Source: Acidimicrobiales bacterium (lineage in GTDB: Bacteria > Actinomycetota > Acidimicrobiia > Acidimicrobiales > Bog-793). From it: DNA of 64,000 nt. The notes under the pieces are model-generated. The model was not told the DNA's origin, made no database searches, and saw nothing but the letters and a program-made list of their open reading frames with translations. Positions 22,842 through 31,897 of this stretch are shown here, in pieces. The translations under genes and the position numbers were made by a program. The stretch is from assembly GCA_035533595.1 (NCBI GenBank), contig DATLTN010000027.1:1-64000 (forward strand). The letters are read 5' to 3'. Position 1 is the first letter of the stretch. The number at the start of each line of letters is the position of its first letter.

Positions 22842-23354
22842 ATCATCGACCGCTTCGCCGGTCGGTACACGAACCCGAAGACGGCCCACCAGTACCGGGC
22901 CGAGCTTCGGGTTTTTTTCGCGTTTGCGGGGTGGGACGCCCTCGGGCGCTCACGGGCGCGATGGTCAACCAGTGGGTCGCGACGGCGCGAGCGAACAACA
23001 CCCGACGCAACCGCCTCGCGCGCATCTGCACCTTCCTGCGCTGGTGCGTGCGCCAGGGGGAGGCCGACCCCGCGCTCGTCGAGGAGCTGCAGAGCCGGGA
23101 GAACCCACTGCGGGCGACCCCGCCCCTGTACGGGAAGCCACAGGGCAAGTACCCGGCGCGCTGGCTCACCTACGACGAGGTCTACGGCAGTCTCCTCGGG
23201 GTCTGCGACGACTCCGACGTCGACCTTCGGGACGCGGTCCTGCTCCGTCTCGGGCTCGCGGGGATGCTGCGGGTTGCCGAAAATCGGCGGGCTCAGCGTC
23301 GGCTTGCTCGCTCGCGGGGGTCAGCGCTTCCGAACGTTCCTGATTCGTGAGTAG
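22842..23354 (+). pseudogene. Tyrosine recombinase (integrase) remnant, two frameshifts, truncated
   Basis: Three consecutive segments read as one integrase only if the frame changes. The first (from 22842, with no start codon and a stop just upstream) gives YTNPKTAHQYRAELRVFFAFAGWD. After a shift near 22930-22955 the second gives MVNQWVATARANNTRRNRLA, then LRWCVRQGEADPALVEEL and VLLRLGLAGMLRVAE. After a shift near 23280 the third gives IGGLSVGLLARGGQRFRTFL, to a stop at 23352-23354. These correspond to the core-binding domain and the start of the catalytic domain with its first Arg. The HxxR box and the Tyr nucleophile are absent. Confidence 0.8.
22872..22918 (+). terminator. Intrinsic terminator structure downstream of rpsJ
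   Basis: AACCCGAAG (22872-22880) pairs with CTTCGGGTT (22905-22913). An inner stem CGGCCC/GGGCCG (22882-22887 and 22897-22902) lies within it, and seven T residues (22912-22918) follow. It is the only textbook stem plus T-run I noticed in the window. It lies inside the integrase remnant, so it may be accidental in origin, but it would stop transcription coming from rpsJ. Confidence 0.7.
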
Positions 23355-23360
23355 CTACCT

Positions 23361-23786
23361 CTAGATTACGAGTTCGACCTCGACCCCGAGGCGACGGTAG
23401 GTGCTCTCCGCTCGGAGGTCCCGGCTGGCCAATACGACTTGATGTTCCAGTGCTGCGAGCGCAATCCAGCCGTCGTAGGTGGCTCCACCGGCGATGCCTG
23501 CGGTGGCGAAGAGCTCAACCGCGTTGGCAAGCAGGTGAGGGGATGGGGGTAGGGGCTCCGAAAAATTCGACTTCAGCAGCCTCACGGCGTCGCCTGGCAA
23601 GAGCCGAGCAGCTCCGGGGAGCCGAGTGAGCACGGCGTAGGTTTCGATCCAGGCGTGACCAGCGATTGATAGCCGACGTCCTGCTCGCCACTCGGTCGAT
23701 CGCTGATGCGCTTCATGATTGCGAAGCAAAAGCGGCAGGGCCAGGCTGGTGTCGACCGAGAGCGACGGATCAGCGACGGCCGGCAT
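23361..23786 (-). CDS. vapC: PIN-domain toxin, VapC family
   Basis: A 141-residue PIN-domain ribonuclease. The four acidic positions are visible: Asp in SLSVDTSLAL (about 12), Glu in WIETYAVLTRLP (about 48), Asp in ATYDGWIALAA (about 104) and Asp in ASRDLRAEST (about 121). VapC toxins cleave specific tRNA or rRNA sites and block translation until bound by their antitoxin. Its start overlaps the 3' end of the antitoxin gene by 17 bases, the usual antitoxin-first order with coupled translation. No catalytic residue appears missing, so it may be active. Confidence 0.9.
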   Translation of the reverse strand: MPAVADPSLSVDTSLALPLLLRNHEAHQRSTEWRAGRRLSIAGHAWIETYAVLTRLPGAARLLPGDAVRLLKSNFSEPLPPSPHLLANAVELFATAGIAGGATYDGWIALAALEHQVVLASRDLRAESTYRRLGVEVELVI

Positions 23787-24006
23787 CGATCAATGCAAAG
23801 ACATCGTCGTCACTTATGGGCCGGTCTCCCTCTGCGACGAGGTAGCCGCCCTCGTGTACGAGCTTCGCTGTGCGGCTGTGGGGGATGAGGGTCAGACCCG
23901 CGCCGTAGGACGAGATGTCCACCGTTGTTCCCGGTTCCAGCCCCAGCGCGTCCCGCAGTGGTTTCGGGACGACGATTCGGCCCGCGGAATCGATTGTCGT
24001 TTCCAT
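23770..24006 (-). CDS. vapB: AbrB/MazE-fold antitoxin, VapB family
   Basis: A 78-residue protein with the swapped-hairpin AbrB/SpoVT fold at its N-terminus (METTIDSAGRIVVPKPLRDAL and LEPGTTVDIS, about 1-40), which binds DNA and represses the operon. The C-terminal half (EGDRPISDDDVFALIDAGRR) is the flexible part expected to block the toxin. The ATG at 24004-24006 is the first start of the transcript. It lies 92 bases from the right attachment repeat. The pair is oriented against the ribosomal operons on both sides. Confidence 0.9.
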   Translation of the reverse strand: METTIDSAGRIVVPKPLRDALGLEPGTTVDISSYGAGLTLIPHSRTAKLVHEGGYLVAEGDRPISDDDVFALIDAGRR

Positions 24007-24098
24007 GGCATCAATCTACCATCGAGATGCCAATCCCGCCGCAGGCCACAGCCCCATAAGAGGGATCCGTGCAACGACGGGACAGGAGAACCTTGAAC

Positions 24099-24115
24099 CA
24101 AGATCCAGACCGCCT
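24099..24115 (+). repeat. Right attachment repeat (attR), ghost of the original rpsJ 3' end
   Basis: CAAGATCCAGACCGCCT followed by GA reads AAG ATC CAG ACC GCC TGA, that is KIQTA and a stop. This is the same as the rpsJ C-terminus but with the common ATC codon. It is likely the original chromosomal 3' end of rpsJ left behind after integration. Confidence 0.78.
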
Positions 24116-24148
24116 GACCGCGGCGCCGCTGGCGCGATCGGCAGGAAA

Positions 24149-24172
24149 GCGGGGCCGCTGCGGCGGCCCCGC
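24149..24172 (+). terminator. Hairpin after the ancestral rpsJ stop
   Basis: GCGGGGCCGC and its exact complement GCGGCCCCGC enclose the loop TGCG. It lies 31 bases after the TGA of the right attachment repeat. Before the insertion it would have followed rpsJ directly, so it may be the original rpsJ terminator. No T-run is present. Confidence 0.55.
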
Positions 24173-24220
24173 GCTGCGCTTACGGGCCGAGAAGGCCCCT
24201 GCGCAGGCTTCCGTACGAGG

Positions 24221-24229
24221 TGGTAAGGT
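24221..24229 (+). promoter_or_regulatory. Extended -10 promoter candidate for the rplC operon
   Basis: TGGTAAGGT fits an extended -10 element (TGnTAnnnT) and would start a transcript near 24236 with a leader of about 180 bases before rplC. No good -35 box is seen at the right distance. A promoter is needed here if transcription from rpsJ stops upstream. Confidence 0.4.
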
Positions 24230-24312
24230 CTTTCGCCCGCTGGTACGTGGCGAGCCAACAGACGTCCGGGCGTGCCCCAAGCTCTTGGGGGACCACCCGG
24301 CAAGTGAATGAG

Positions 24313-24342
24313 GCGCCTCGCGCGAGTTTCGCAGCGAGGCGC
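24313..24342 (+). promoter_or_regulatory. Stable leader hairpin upstream of rplC
   Basis: GCGCCTCGC (24313-24321) pairs with GCGAGGCGC (24334-24342), and inside it GCG pairs with CGC with one bulged A. The 12-bp structure lies 75 bases before rplC. A second short hairpin, CCCCAA/TTGGGG, lies at about 24276-24291. Together they could form a leader for control of the S10-type operon. Confidence 0.5.
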
Positions 24343-24417
24343 TGCCATGCGTATGGAGATGATGCACCGTCCGCACGCGGCGGCGCGGGTGGCGACAGGG
24401 ACGAGAGAGACGGACAG

Positions 24418-25062
24418 ATGGCAACCAAAGCGATCGTCGGCGAGAAGGTCGGCATGACGCAGGTGTTCGACGACGAGCACCGGGCCATTCCTGTCACGGT
24501 GCTGCGCGTCGAGCCGGTCCGTGTCGTGCAGGTGAAGACCAAGGAGAAGGAGGGCTACGAGGCCCTCCAGGTGACCTACGGCGTGCGCGCTGAGCACGCC
24601 CTCACCAAGCCTGAGTCGGGCCACTTCAAGAAGAACTCCGTGAGCCCTGGCAAGCGCCTCGTCGAGCTGCGCCTCGACGACACCTCCGGTTACGAGATCG
24701 GCCAGGAGATCGACGCCGGCATCCTCGCCGCCGGCGAGAAGGTCGACGTCACCGCGATCTCCAGGGGCAAGGGCTTCGCGGGCGGCATGGAGCGCCACAA
24801 CTTCAAAGGCCAGGGCGCCTCGCACGGCAACCACAAGCACCACCGTGCGCCGGGCTCGATCGGCGCCTGCGCCACGCCGGCGCGTGTCTTCAAGGGCACG
24901 AAGATGGCCGGTCACCTCGGCCACGAGAAGGTGACGACCCTCAACTTGGAGGTCGTCGCAGCCGATGCCGACCGCTCGCTCGTCCTCGTGAAGGGTGCCG
25001 TCCCCGGCCCCCGCGGTGCCCTCGTGCTGATCCGCAACGCGGTGAAGGGAGGCGGTCGATGA
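24418..25062 (+). CDS. rplC: 50S ribosomal protein L3
   Basis: A 214-residue L3 with ATG at 24418. The sequence starts MATKAIVGEKVGMTQVFDDE and contains the L3 signature near FKGQGASHGNHKHHRAPGSI, which reaches towards the peptidyl-transferase centre. Length is typical. It is the first gene of a long operon running to rplQ and truA. It overlaps rplD by four bases (ATGA). Confidence 0.98.
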   Translation: MATKAIVGEKVGMTQVFDDEHRAIPVTVLRVEPVRVVQVKTKEKEGYEALQVTYGVRAEHALTKPESGHFKKNSVSPGKRLVELRLDDTSGYEIGQEIDAGILAAGEKVDVTAISRGKGFAGGMERHNFKGQGASHGNHKHHRAPGSIGACATPARVFKGTKMAGHLGHEKVTTLNLEVVAADADRSLVLVKGAVPGPRGALVLIRNAVKGGGR

Positions 25063-25946
25063 CCGCGACGACGACGGAGCTTGCCGCGCCGGTCCTCGAG
25101 CGCCGCTCGATGTCGGGCGAGGTCCTCGGCTCGGTGCAGCTCGACCCCACGATCTTCGGTGTGGCGGTGAACGTTCCCCTCCTCCACCAGGTGATCACCG
25201 CCCAGCTCGCGAACCGCCGCTCCGGCACCCAGAGCACCAAGACGCGGGCCGAGGTCGCCGGCGGCTCCTCCAAGCCCTTCCGCCAGAAGGGCACGGGCAA
25301 CGCCCGTCAGGGCTCGATCCGCGCCCCGCACTACTCCGGTGGTGGCGTCGCGCACGGACCGAAGCCCCGCAGCTACGCCCAGCGCACCCCGAAGAAGATG
25401 GTGCAGGCCGCGCTGCGCTGCGCCCTCTCGGACCGTGCCCGTGCCGGCGAGCTCCGCCTCGTCGACGCACTGACCTTCGAGAGCCCGAAGACCAAGGACG
25501 CGATCGCGACGCTCGCCGCGCTCGAGTGCGAGGGTCGCGTGTTGGTCGTGCTCGCGAAGGGCGAGGACAGCGCGCTGCGCTCCTTTCGCAACCTCTCGTA
25601 CGTCGTGACGCTCCCGACCGACCAGCTGACCGCCTACGACGTGCTCGGTGCCGACGTCGTGGTCTTCACCGACGACACCATCCCCGGCGAGAACACGCCG
25701 CTCGAGACCAAGCCCGCCCGCGCCCGGCGCACCCCGGCCCCGAAGGCCGATGCCGCCGAGCCCGAGACCGCAGCCGATGTCGAGGCCGGCGAGGTCGAGG
25801 CCGCCGGCGAGGTCGAGACCGAAACCCCCGTGAAGGCCGCCGCCCCGGCGAAGGCCCCCAAGGCCAGCGCCACGCCGGCGCCCGGGGCCGAAGCGCCGGC
25901 GGCTGAGGTGGCCGAGGCCGGGATGAACGAGGAGGACGCGAAGTGA
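25059..25946 (+). CDS. rplD: 50S ribosomal protein L4 with acidic tail
   Basis: L4 lines the peptide exit tunnel and in some bacteria represses its own operon. The core, about residues 1-212, contains the family loop [20 protein letters not shown] and [15 protein letters not shown] tail of about 80 residues of Ala, Pro, Glu and Lys follows; most L4 proteins end near 205-220 residues, this one has 295. The tail ends [10 protein letters not shown] and overlaps the GTG of rplW. Confidence 0.96.
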   Translation: MTATTTELAAPVLERRSMSGEVLGSVQLDPTIFGVAVNVPLLHQVITAQLANRRSGTQSTKTRAEVAGGSSKPFRQKGTGNARQGSIRAPHYSGGGVAHGPKPRSYAQRTPKKMVQAALRCALSDRARAGELRLVDALTFESPKTKDAIATLAALECEGRVLVVLAKGEDSALRSFRNLSYVVTLPTDQLTAYDVLGADVVVFTDDTIPGENTPLETKPARARRTPAPKADAAEPETAADVEAGEVEAAGEVETETPVKAAAPAKAPKASATPAPGAEAPAAEVAEAGMNEEDAK

Positions 25947-26230
25947 GCGACCGCACCGTGCTGCTGCGCCCCGTGATCTCGGAGAAGTCCTACGGGCTGA
26001 TGGACGGGGGCGCCTACGTCTTCGTCGTCGACCCCCGCGCCTCCAAGTTGCAGATCCGCCAGGCGGTCGAAGAGGCCTTCTCCGTGCGGGTCGCCTCGGT
26101 CAACACCTTGAACCGCAAGGGCAAGCGCAAGCGCAACCGCAAGCGCGCGACCTTCGGCACCCGCCCGGACACCAAGCGAGCGATCGTCCGCCTTGCCGGC
26201 GACGACCGCATCGAGCTGTTCGAGAGCTAG
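25943..26230 (+). CDS. rplW: 50S ribosomal protein L23
   Basis: A 95-residue L23 starting at a GTG that overlaps the rplD stop (GTGA). L23 sits at the tunnel exit and is the docking site for trigger factor and SRP. The family segments [11 protein letters not shown] and [13 protein letters not shown] are present, followed by the basic tail expected for the family. Length is normal. Confidence 0.97.
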   Translation: MSDRTVLLRPVISEKSYGLMDGGAYVFVVDPRASKLQIRQAVEEAFSVRVASVNTLNRKGKRKRNRKRATFGTRPDTKRAIVRLAGDDRIELFES

Positions 26231-26241
26231 GAGCGAAGACG

Positions 26242-27078
26242 ATGGCAGTGCGCAAGCGCAAGCCGACCAGCCCCGGTCGGCGTTTCCAGTCGGTCTCCGA
26301 CTTCTCCGAGATCACCAAGAGCCGCCCCGAGCGCACGCTCGTCGTGCCGCTGCCCTCCTCGGGTGGGCGCAACAGCTACGGCCGCAAGACCGCCCGCCAC
26401 CGCGGCGGCGGCCACAAGCGGCAGTACCGGATCGTCGACTTCTGGCGGAACAAGGATGGCGTCCCCGCCAAGGTCGCGGCGATCGAGTACGACCCGAACC
26501 GCAACGCGCGAATCGCCCTGCTGCACTACTTCGACGGCGAGAAGCGCTACATCCTCGCCCCCCGCAACGTCGTGGTCGGTGACGTGCTGCAGTCGGGCCA
26601 GGGCGCCGAGATCCGCCCCGGCAACGCGCTGCCGATGCGCTACATCCCCGTCGGCTCGGTCGTGCACAACGTCGAGCTGAAGCCGGGCGGCGGCGGCAAG
26701 ATCGCGCGCGGCGCGGGGATGAGCGTCCAGCTCGTCGCCAAGGAAGGCTCCTTCGCCACCCTCCGCCTCCCTTCGACCGAGATGCGCCGGGTGCCGATCG
26801 ACTGCCGGGCGACCCTCGGCGAGGTCGGCAACGCCGAGGCCGAGCTGCTCTCGATCGGCAAGGCCGGCCGCAACCGCTGGAAGGGCGTCCGCCCTCAGAG
26901 CCGCGGTGTGGCGATGAACCCCGTCGACCACCCGCTCGGTGGCGGCGAGGGCAAGACCTCGGGTGGTCGCCACCCGGTCTCGCCCTGGGGCAAGCCGGAA
27001 GGACGCACGCGCCCGCGTCGCAAGTCCTCCGATTCGATGATCATCCGCCGTCGCCGCAGCCGCGGCGCCAGGCGCTGA
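26242..27078 (+). CDS. rplB: 50S ribosomal protein L2
   Basis: A 278-residue L2, the usual length. L2 is needed for subunit joining and supports the peptidyl-transferase centre. The conserved C-terminal region with [20 protein letters not shown] contains the family's essential His. The N-terminal half shows [21 protein letters not shown]. It lies 11 bases after rplW and 16 bases before rpsS. Confidence 0.98.
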   Translation: MAVRKRKPTSPGRRFQSVSDFSEITKSRPERTLVVPLPSSGGRNSYGRKTARHRGGGHKRQYRIVDFWRNKDGVPAKVAAIEYDPNRNARIALLHYFDGEKRYILAPRNVVVGDVLQSGQGAEIRPGNALPMRYIPVGSVVHNVELKPGGGGKIARGAGMSVQLVAKEGSFATLRLPSTEMRRVPIDCRATLGEVGNAEAELLSIGKAGRNRWKGVRPQSRGVAMNPVDHPLGGGEGKTSGGRHPVSPWGKPEGRTRPRRKSSDSMIIRRRRSRGARR

Positions 27079-27094
27079 GGCAACCGAGGATCCC

Positions 27095-27373
27095 ATGCCG
27101 AGGAGCTTGAAGAAGGGCCCGTTCGTCGACGACCACCTGTTGAAGAAGGTCGACGACCTGAACGAGAAGAACGAGAAGCGGGTCATCCGCACCTGGTCGC
27201 GGCGCTCGACGATCATCCCCGACATGGTCGGGCACACGATCGCCGTGCACGACGGGCGCAAGCACGTGCCCGTCTACATCACCGAGTCGATGGTCGGTCA
27301 CAAGCTCGGCGAGTTCGCGCCGACGCGCACCTTCCGTTACCACGCAGGCCAAGAGCGGGCGGCGAGGCGCTGA
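27095..27373 (+). CDS. rpsS: 30S ribosomal protein S19
   Basis: A 92-residue S19 starting [19 protein letters not shown], with the family segment [20 protein letters not shown]19 lies in the 30S head and touches the A-site finger of the 50S subunit. Length is normal. rplV starts one base after the stop codon. Confidence 0.98.
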   Translation: MPRSLKKGPFVDDHLLKKVDDLNEKNEKRVIRTWSRRSTIIPDMVGHTIAVHDGRKHVPVYITESMVGHKLGEFAPTRTFRYHAGQERAARR

Positions 27374-27374
27374 G

Positions 27375-28135
27375 ATGACCGTGAAGACCAACGAGCGCCC
27401 CGGCACCCGCGCCGTGCTGCGCCACAGCCACATGTCGAGCACCAAGGCGCGCGAGGTCCTCGACCTCATCCGCGGCCTCGACTACGTCTCGGCGGCCCAG
27501 ACCCTCGAGTACACCGAGCGCGCCGCGAGCGTGCCGATCGCGAAGCTGCTGCGCTCGTGCGCGGCGAACGCCGAGCACAACGAGGGCCTCGACCCGACCG
27601 AGCTCTACGTGGCCACCTGCTACGCCGACGAGGGCGAGACGATGAAGCGCTGGCGGCCACGGGCACGCGGGCGCGCGACGCGCATCCGCAAGCGCACCTG
27701 CCACGTGACGATCATCCTCGCCCGCATGCCCGACGACCGCCTCGCCCGTCGCCGGGCGCGCGTCGCCGCCGACCTCGCCGACCGCCGCGCACGGCGCGTC
27801 GCCGGGACCCGCCGCCGCGACGAGCAGGTCGCAGCCGCCGCCGAGGTGGAGGGCCTCGAGGAGCTCGAGACGAGCGTGACCGACGAGGCCGTCGCCGAGG
27901 CGATCGAGGCCTCCCCGGAGACGACCGTCGCCGAGATCGAGGAGACGGTCACGAGCGAGGAGAGCGTCCCCGCAGAGGACGCGACCGCAGAAGCCGAGAG
28001 CGCAGCACCCGAGGCCGAGGCGACCGCCGACGCCGGGGAGGCTGCAGCCGGGGAAGACGCAGCAAAGGCCGGGGAGGACTCCCCGGCCGTGGAGGAGGGC
28101 GCCACCGACGCCGCCTCCGAGGAGGGAGAAGGCTG

Positions 28136-28136
<1 letters not shown>
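27375..28136 (+). CDS. rplV: 50S ribosomal protein L22 with very long acidic tail
   Basis: L22 lines the exit tunnel at its constriction. The core is about 118 residues and contains the beta-hairpin region ending [19 protein letters not shown] basic helical segment follows (about 119-148), then about 100 residues dominated by Glu and Ala, to a total of 253. Ordinary L22 is 110-120 residues; actinobacterial versions are often extended, and this one is at the long end. Overlaps rpsC by one base (TGATG). Confidence 0.95.
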
Positions 28137-29082
<946 letters not shown>

Positions 29083-29083
<1 letters not shown>

Positions 29084-29514
29084 TGTTGATGCCAAAGAAG
29101 GTCAAGTACCGCAAGCAGCAGCGCGGCCGGCTGACCGGCACCGCGAAGGGCGGCCAGACGGTCGACTTCGGCGACTTCGGGATCCAGGCCCTCGAGCCGG
29201 CGTGGATCACCGCCCGCCAGATCGAGGCGGCCCGTATCGCGATGACCCGCCACGTCCGTCGTGGTGGGAAGGTGTGGATCCGGATCTTCCCGGACAAGCC
29301 CGTCACCCAGAAGCCCGCCGAGACCCGCATGGGCTCGGGCAAGGGCAACCCCGAGCACTGGGTCGCCGTCGTGCGCCCCGGGCGGATCCTCTTCGAGCTC
29401 GCGGGCGTCGACGAGGCGCTCGCCCACTCCGCGCTCGAGCGCGCGATCCAGAAGCTCCCGATGAAGGCACGCGTCGTCTCCCGTCTGGGCGTCGGCCAAG
29501 AGGTCGAGGCGTAA
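29083..29514 (+). CDS. rplP: 50S ribosomal protein L16
   Basis: A 143-residue L16 starting [19 protein letters not shown], as the family does. L16 positions the A-site tRNA and is needed late in 50S assembly. The signature [19 protein letters not shown] is present. The ATG overlaps the rpsC stop codon. rpmC follows after two bases. Confidence 0.98.
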
Positions 29515-29516
29515 CG

Positions 29517-29741
29517 ATGACCAAGGCGACCGAACTCCGAGAACTGTCGAGCGACGAGCTCGCAGACCACCTCGAGGAGTCGAAGAAGGAACTGTTCAAT
29601 CTGCGTTTCCAGCTCGCGACGGGCCGGCTCGACAACGTGACCCGGATCCAGACCGTCCGCCGGGAGATCGCGCGCTTGCGCACGCTGCTCGGCGAGCGCG
29701 ACCGAGCGGTAACCGCCGGTGCATCCGGCAAGGAGGCGTGA
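29517..29741 (+). CDS. rpmC: 50S ribosomal protein L29
   Basis: A 74-residue L29 made of two long helices, with the family segment [17 protein letters not shown]29 lies next to L23 near the tunnel exit. The ATG at 29517 gives [19 protein letters not shown], close to the usual N-terminus. Its stop overlaps the rpsQ start (TGATG). Confidence 0.96.
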   Translation: MTKATELRELSSDELADHLEESKKELFNLRFQLATGRLDNVTRIQTVRREIARLRTLLGERDRAVTAGASGKEA

Positions 29742-30022
29742 TGGCCGAGGCCGAAGCGACCGAGAACGGTCGCGAGAACCGCCGCAAGGTCCGTGAGGGC
29801 CTGGTGGTCTCCTCCGCGATGGAGAAGACCGCGGTCGTCGCCGTCGTCGAGCGTGTCCGTCACGCCCGGTACTCGAAGACGGTGCAGCGAACCAAGCGCA
29901 TCTACGTGCACGACGAGGAGAACGCGCTCGCGGTCGGCGACCGCGTGCGCGTCGCCGAGACGCGCCCGCTCTCGCGCCTCAAGCACTGGCGCCTCGTCGA
30001 GGTCCTGGAGCGTGCCCGATGA
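29741..30022 (+). CDS. rpsQ: 30S ribosomal protein S17
   Basis: A 93-residue S17 with the OB-fold core [20 protein letters not shown] and [19 protein letters not shown]. The ATG at 29741 is preferred over the GTG at 29738 because AGGAGG lies at 29731-29736. S17 binds 16S rRNA early in assembly. The 15-residue N-terminal extension is acidic. It overlaps rplN by four bases. Confidence 0.96.
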   Translation: MAEAEATENGRENRRKVREGLVVSSAMEKTAVVAVVERVRHARYSKTVQRTKRIYVHDEENALAVGDRVRVAETRPLSRLKHWRLVEVLERAR

Positions 30023-30387
30023 TCCAGCAGGAGTCCCGTCTCCGGGTCGCCGACAACTCCGGTGCCAAAGAGGTCCTCTGCATCAAGGTGCTCGGCGGCA
30101 GCCGTCGCCGCTACGCGCGCATCGGCGACGTCTTCATCGCGACGGTGAAGGACGCCGTGCCCGGCGCCGCGGTGAAGAAGGGCGACGTCGTGCGCTGCGT
30201 CGTCGTGCGCGCGAAGAAGGAGAAGCGCCGTCCCGACGGCAGCTACATCCGCTTCGACGAGAACGCCGCGGTGCTCATCAACGAGCAGCTGCAGCCACGT
30301 GGCACGCGCATCTTCGGCCCCGTCGGCCGCGAGCTGCGCGACAAGCGCTTCATGCGCATCGTCTCACTCGCACCGGAGGTGATCTGA
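30019..30387 (+). CDS. rplN: 50S ribosomal protein L14
   Basis: A 122-residue L14, exactly the usual length, starting [22 protein letters not shown]14 sits at the subunit interface and contacts L19. The family segment [19 protein letters not shown] is present. Start overlaps rpsQ (ATGA); stop overlaps rplX (TGATG). Confidence 0.98.
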   Translation: MIQQESRLRVADNSGAKEVLCIKVLGGSRRRYARIGDVFIATVKDAVPGAAVKKGDVVRCVVVRAKKEKRRPDGSYIRFDENAAVLINEQLQPRGTRIFGPVGRELRDKRFMRIVSLAPEVI

Positions 30388-30692
30388 TGCGGATCAAGAA
30401 GGGCGACCGAGTGCAGGTCCTCTCGGGCAAGAACCGCGGCAAGACCGGCGAGGTGATCCGTGCGCTCCCCAAGGAGCAGAAGGTCCTCGTCGCCGGCGTG
30501 AACATCGCCAAGCGCCACACGCGCCCGGCGCGCGCCACGATGCAGGGCGGGATCATCGACAAGGACATCCCGCTCCCCGTGGCCGCGGTGGCGATCCTCT
30601 GCTCCAAGGACGGCCCGACGCGGGTCCGCTACGAGTTGGGCAAGGACGGCAAGAAGCAGCGCGTCTGCGCGAAGTGCGGGGGGGCGCTGTGA
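30387..30692 (+). CDS. rplX: 50S ribosomal protein L24
   Basis: A 101-residue L24 starting [21 protein letters not shown], the KOW motif of the family. It initiates 50S assembly. The C-terminus has a Cys-x2-Cys pair (CAKCGGAL), which actinobacterial L24 proteins often keep. It overlaps rplE by four bases (GTGA). Confidence 0.97.
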   Translation: MRIKKGDRVQVLSGKNRGKTGEVIRALPKEQKVLVAGVNIAKRHTRPARATMQGGIIDKDIPLPVAAVAILCSKDGPTRVRYELGKDGKKQRVCAKCGGAL

Positions 30693-31264
30693 GCCCGGCA
30701 ACGGCACAGGTCGAGCGCCCGCGGCTGCGGGTCCGCTACGACAACGAGGTCCGCGCGCAGCTGCAGGCCGACCTCGGCCTGCAGAACGTGATGGAGGTCC
30801 CCCGCTTCTCCAAGATCGTGGTGAACATCGGGGTCGGCCGCGCCACCCAGCAGCAGAGCCTGCTCGACGGTGCGGTGCGCGACCTCGAGCGCATCACCGG
30901 CCAGAAGCCGGTCGTCACCCGCGCCCGCCGCTCGATCGCGACCTTCAAGCTCCGCGAGGGCAACCCGATCGGCACGATGGTGACGCTCCGCTCGGACCGC
31001 ATGTGGGAGTTCTTCGACCGCCTCGTGAGCGTCGCGATCCCCCGCATCCGCGACTTCCGGGGCCTCTCGCCGCGCAGCTTCGACGGGCGCGGCAATTACA
31101 CCTTCGGGGTCACCGAGCAGCTGATCTTCCCGGAGATCGACTACGACAACGTCGACTCCACCCGGGGCATGGACATCACGATCGTGACGACCGCCCGTAC
31201 CGACGCCGAAGGAAAGGCCCTGCTCGACGCCTTCGGCTTTCCGTTCCGACGCGAGGTGCAGTAA
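30689..31264 (+). CDS. rplE: 50S ribosomal protein L5
   Basis: A 191-residue L5, which binds 5S rRNA and the P-site tRNA elbow. The family segments [17 protein letters not shown] and [18 protein letters not shown] are present. The GTG at 30689 overlapping the rplX stop is chosen; a GTG at 30674 would add five residues. Length is slightly above the usual 180 because of the N-terminus. Confidence 0.97.
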   Translation: MSPATAQVERPRLRVRYDNEVRAQLQADLGLQNVMEVPRFSKIVVNIGVGRATQQQSLLDGAVRDLERITGQKPVVTRARRSIATFKLREGNPIGTMVTLRSDRMWEFFDRLVSVAIPRIRDFRGLSPRSFDGRGNYTFGVTEQLIFPEIDYDNVDSTRGMDITIVTTARTDAEGKALLDAFGFPFRREVQ

Positions 31265-31266
31265 CT

Positions 31267-31452
31267 GTGGCGAAGAAAGCCCTTGTCCAAAAGCAGCAGC
31301 GCAAGCCGAAGTTCAAGGTGCGCGCCTACACGCGCTGCCGCCGCTGCGGCCGGCCGAAGGCCGTCTTCCGTCAGTTTGGCCTGTGCCGCATCTGCCTGCG
31401 CGAGCTCGTGCACGCCGGGGAGATCCCCGGCGTGACCAAGGCCAGCTGGTGA
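31267..31452 (+). CDS. rpsZ: 30S ribosomal protein S14, zinc-binding type Z
   Basis: A 61-residue S14 with a GTG start two bases after rplE. Four cysteines (C24, C27, C40, C43) form the zinc ribbon that defines the C+ or type Z form. The longer zinc-free form, used under zinc shortage in many actinobacteria, is not in this window. S14 is a 30S head protein that assembles late. Confidence 0.97.
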   Translation: MAKKALVQKQQRKPKFKVRAYTRCRRCGRPKAVFRQFGLCRICLRELVHAGEIPGVTKASW

Positions 31453-31465
31453 GGAGGGTCAGCCG

Positions 31466-31870
31466 ATGACGATGACCGACCCGATCGCGGACATGCTCAC
31501 CCGCATCCGCAACGCCAACACGGCGATGCACGACTCGGTGAAGATGCCCTCCTCGAAGCTCAAGACCGCGCTCGCCACGATCCTTGAGCGCGAGGGCTAC
31601 ATCAGCAGCTTCGAGACCTCGACCGAAGCGGCGCGTGCCGGATCGGTGCTCGAGATCCAGATGAAGTACACCGCCGAGCGGGCGCGTGCGATCGCCGGGC
31701 TGAAGCGGGTGTCGACGCCGGGGCTGCGCGTCTACGCGCCCGCCGACCGGCTGCCGCGCGTCCTCGGCGGCATGGGCGTCGCCGTGCTGTCGACGAGCGA
31801 GGGGCTGATGACCGACCGCGAGGCGCGCAAGCGCAAGGTCGGGGGAGAGGTGCTCTGCTATGTCTGGTGA
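31466..31870 (+). CDS. rpsH: 30S ribosomal protein S8
   Basis: A 134-residue S8 starting [21 protein letters not shown], the usual N-terminus. It binds the central domain of 16S rRNA and in many bacteria represses the spc operon by binding its mRNA. The C-terminal segment [18 protein letters not shown] is the family signature. A GAGGAGGGT-type site precedes the ATG. Confidence 0.98.
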   Translation: MTMTDPIADMLTRIRNANTAMHDSVKMPSSKLKTALATILEREGYISSFETSTEAARAGSVLEIQMKYTAERARAIAGLKRVSTPGLRVYAPADRLPRVLGGMGVAVLSTSEGLMTDREARKRKVGGEVLCYVW

Positions 31871-31897
31871 GCTGAGCTCGCCGAGGGGGTGGCGCTG

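Larger units (their letters stand above)
22777..24115 (+). mobile_element. Decayed integrative element inserted at the 3' end of rpsJ
   Basis: A 1339-base insertion between rpsJ and rplC is bounded by two copies of a 17-bp sequence that match at 16 positions (22777-22793 and 24099-24115). It contains, in order, a perfect inverted repeat, a frameshifted tyrosine-recombinase remnant and a VapBC toxin-antitoxin pair. The integrase next to one end and a gene 3' end used as target are the usual layout of site-specific integrative elements. The catalytic part of the integrase is gone, so it is no longer self-mobile. Confidence 0.8.

Noticed and set aside
22804-23343. A 179-codon frame from 22804 read as an intact gene
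   Set aside because: The integrase-like residues appear only in the other two frames; this frame is a shadow of the pseudogene.
22808-23350. A 180-codon frame from 22808 read as a complete integrase
   Set aside because: Only its middle part matches integrases. Its first 45 or so residues come from the wrong frame, starting inside the inverted repeat, and its end is another shift.
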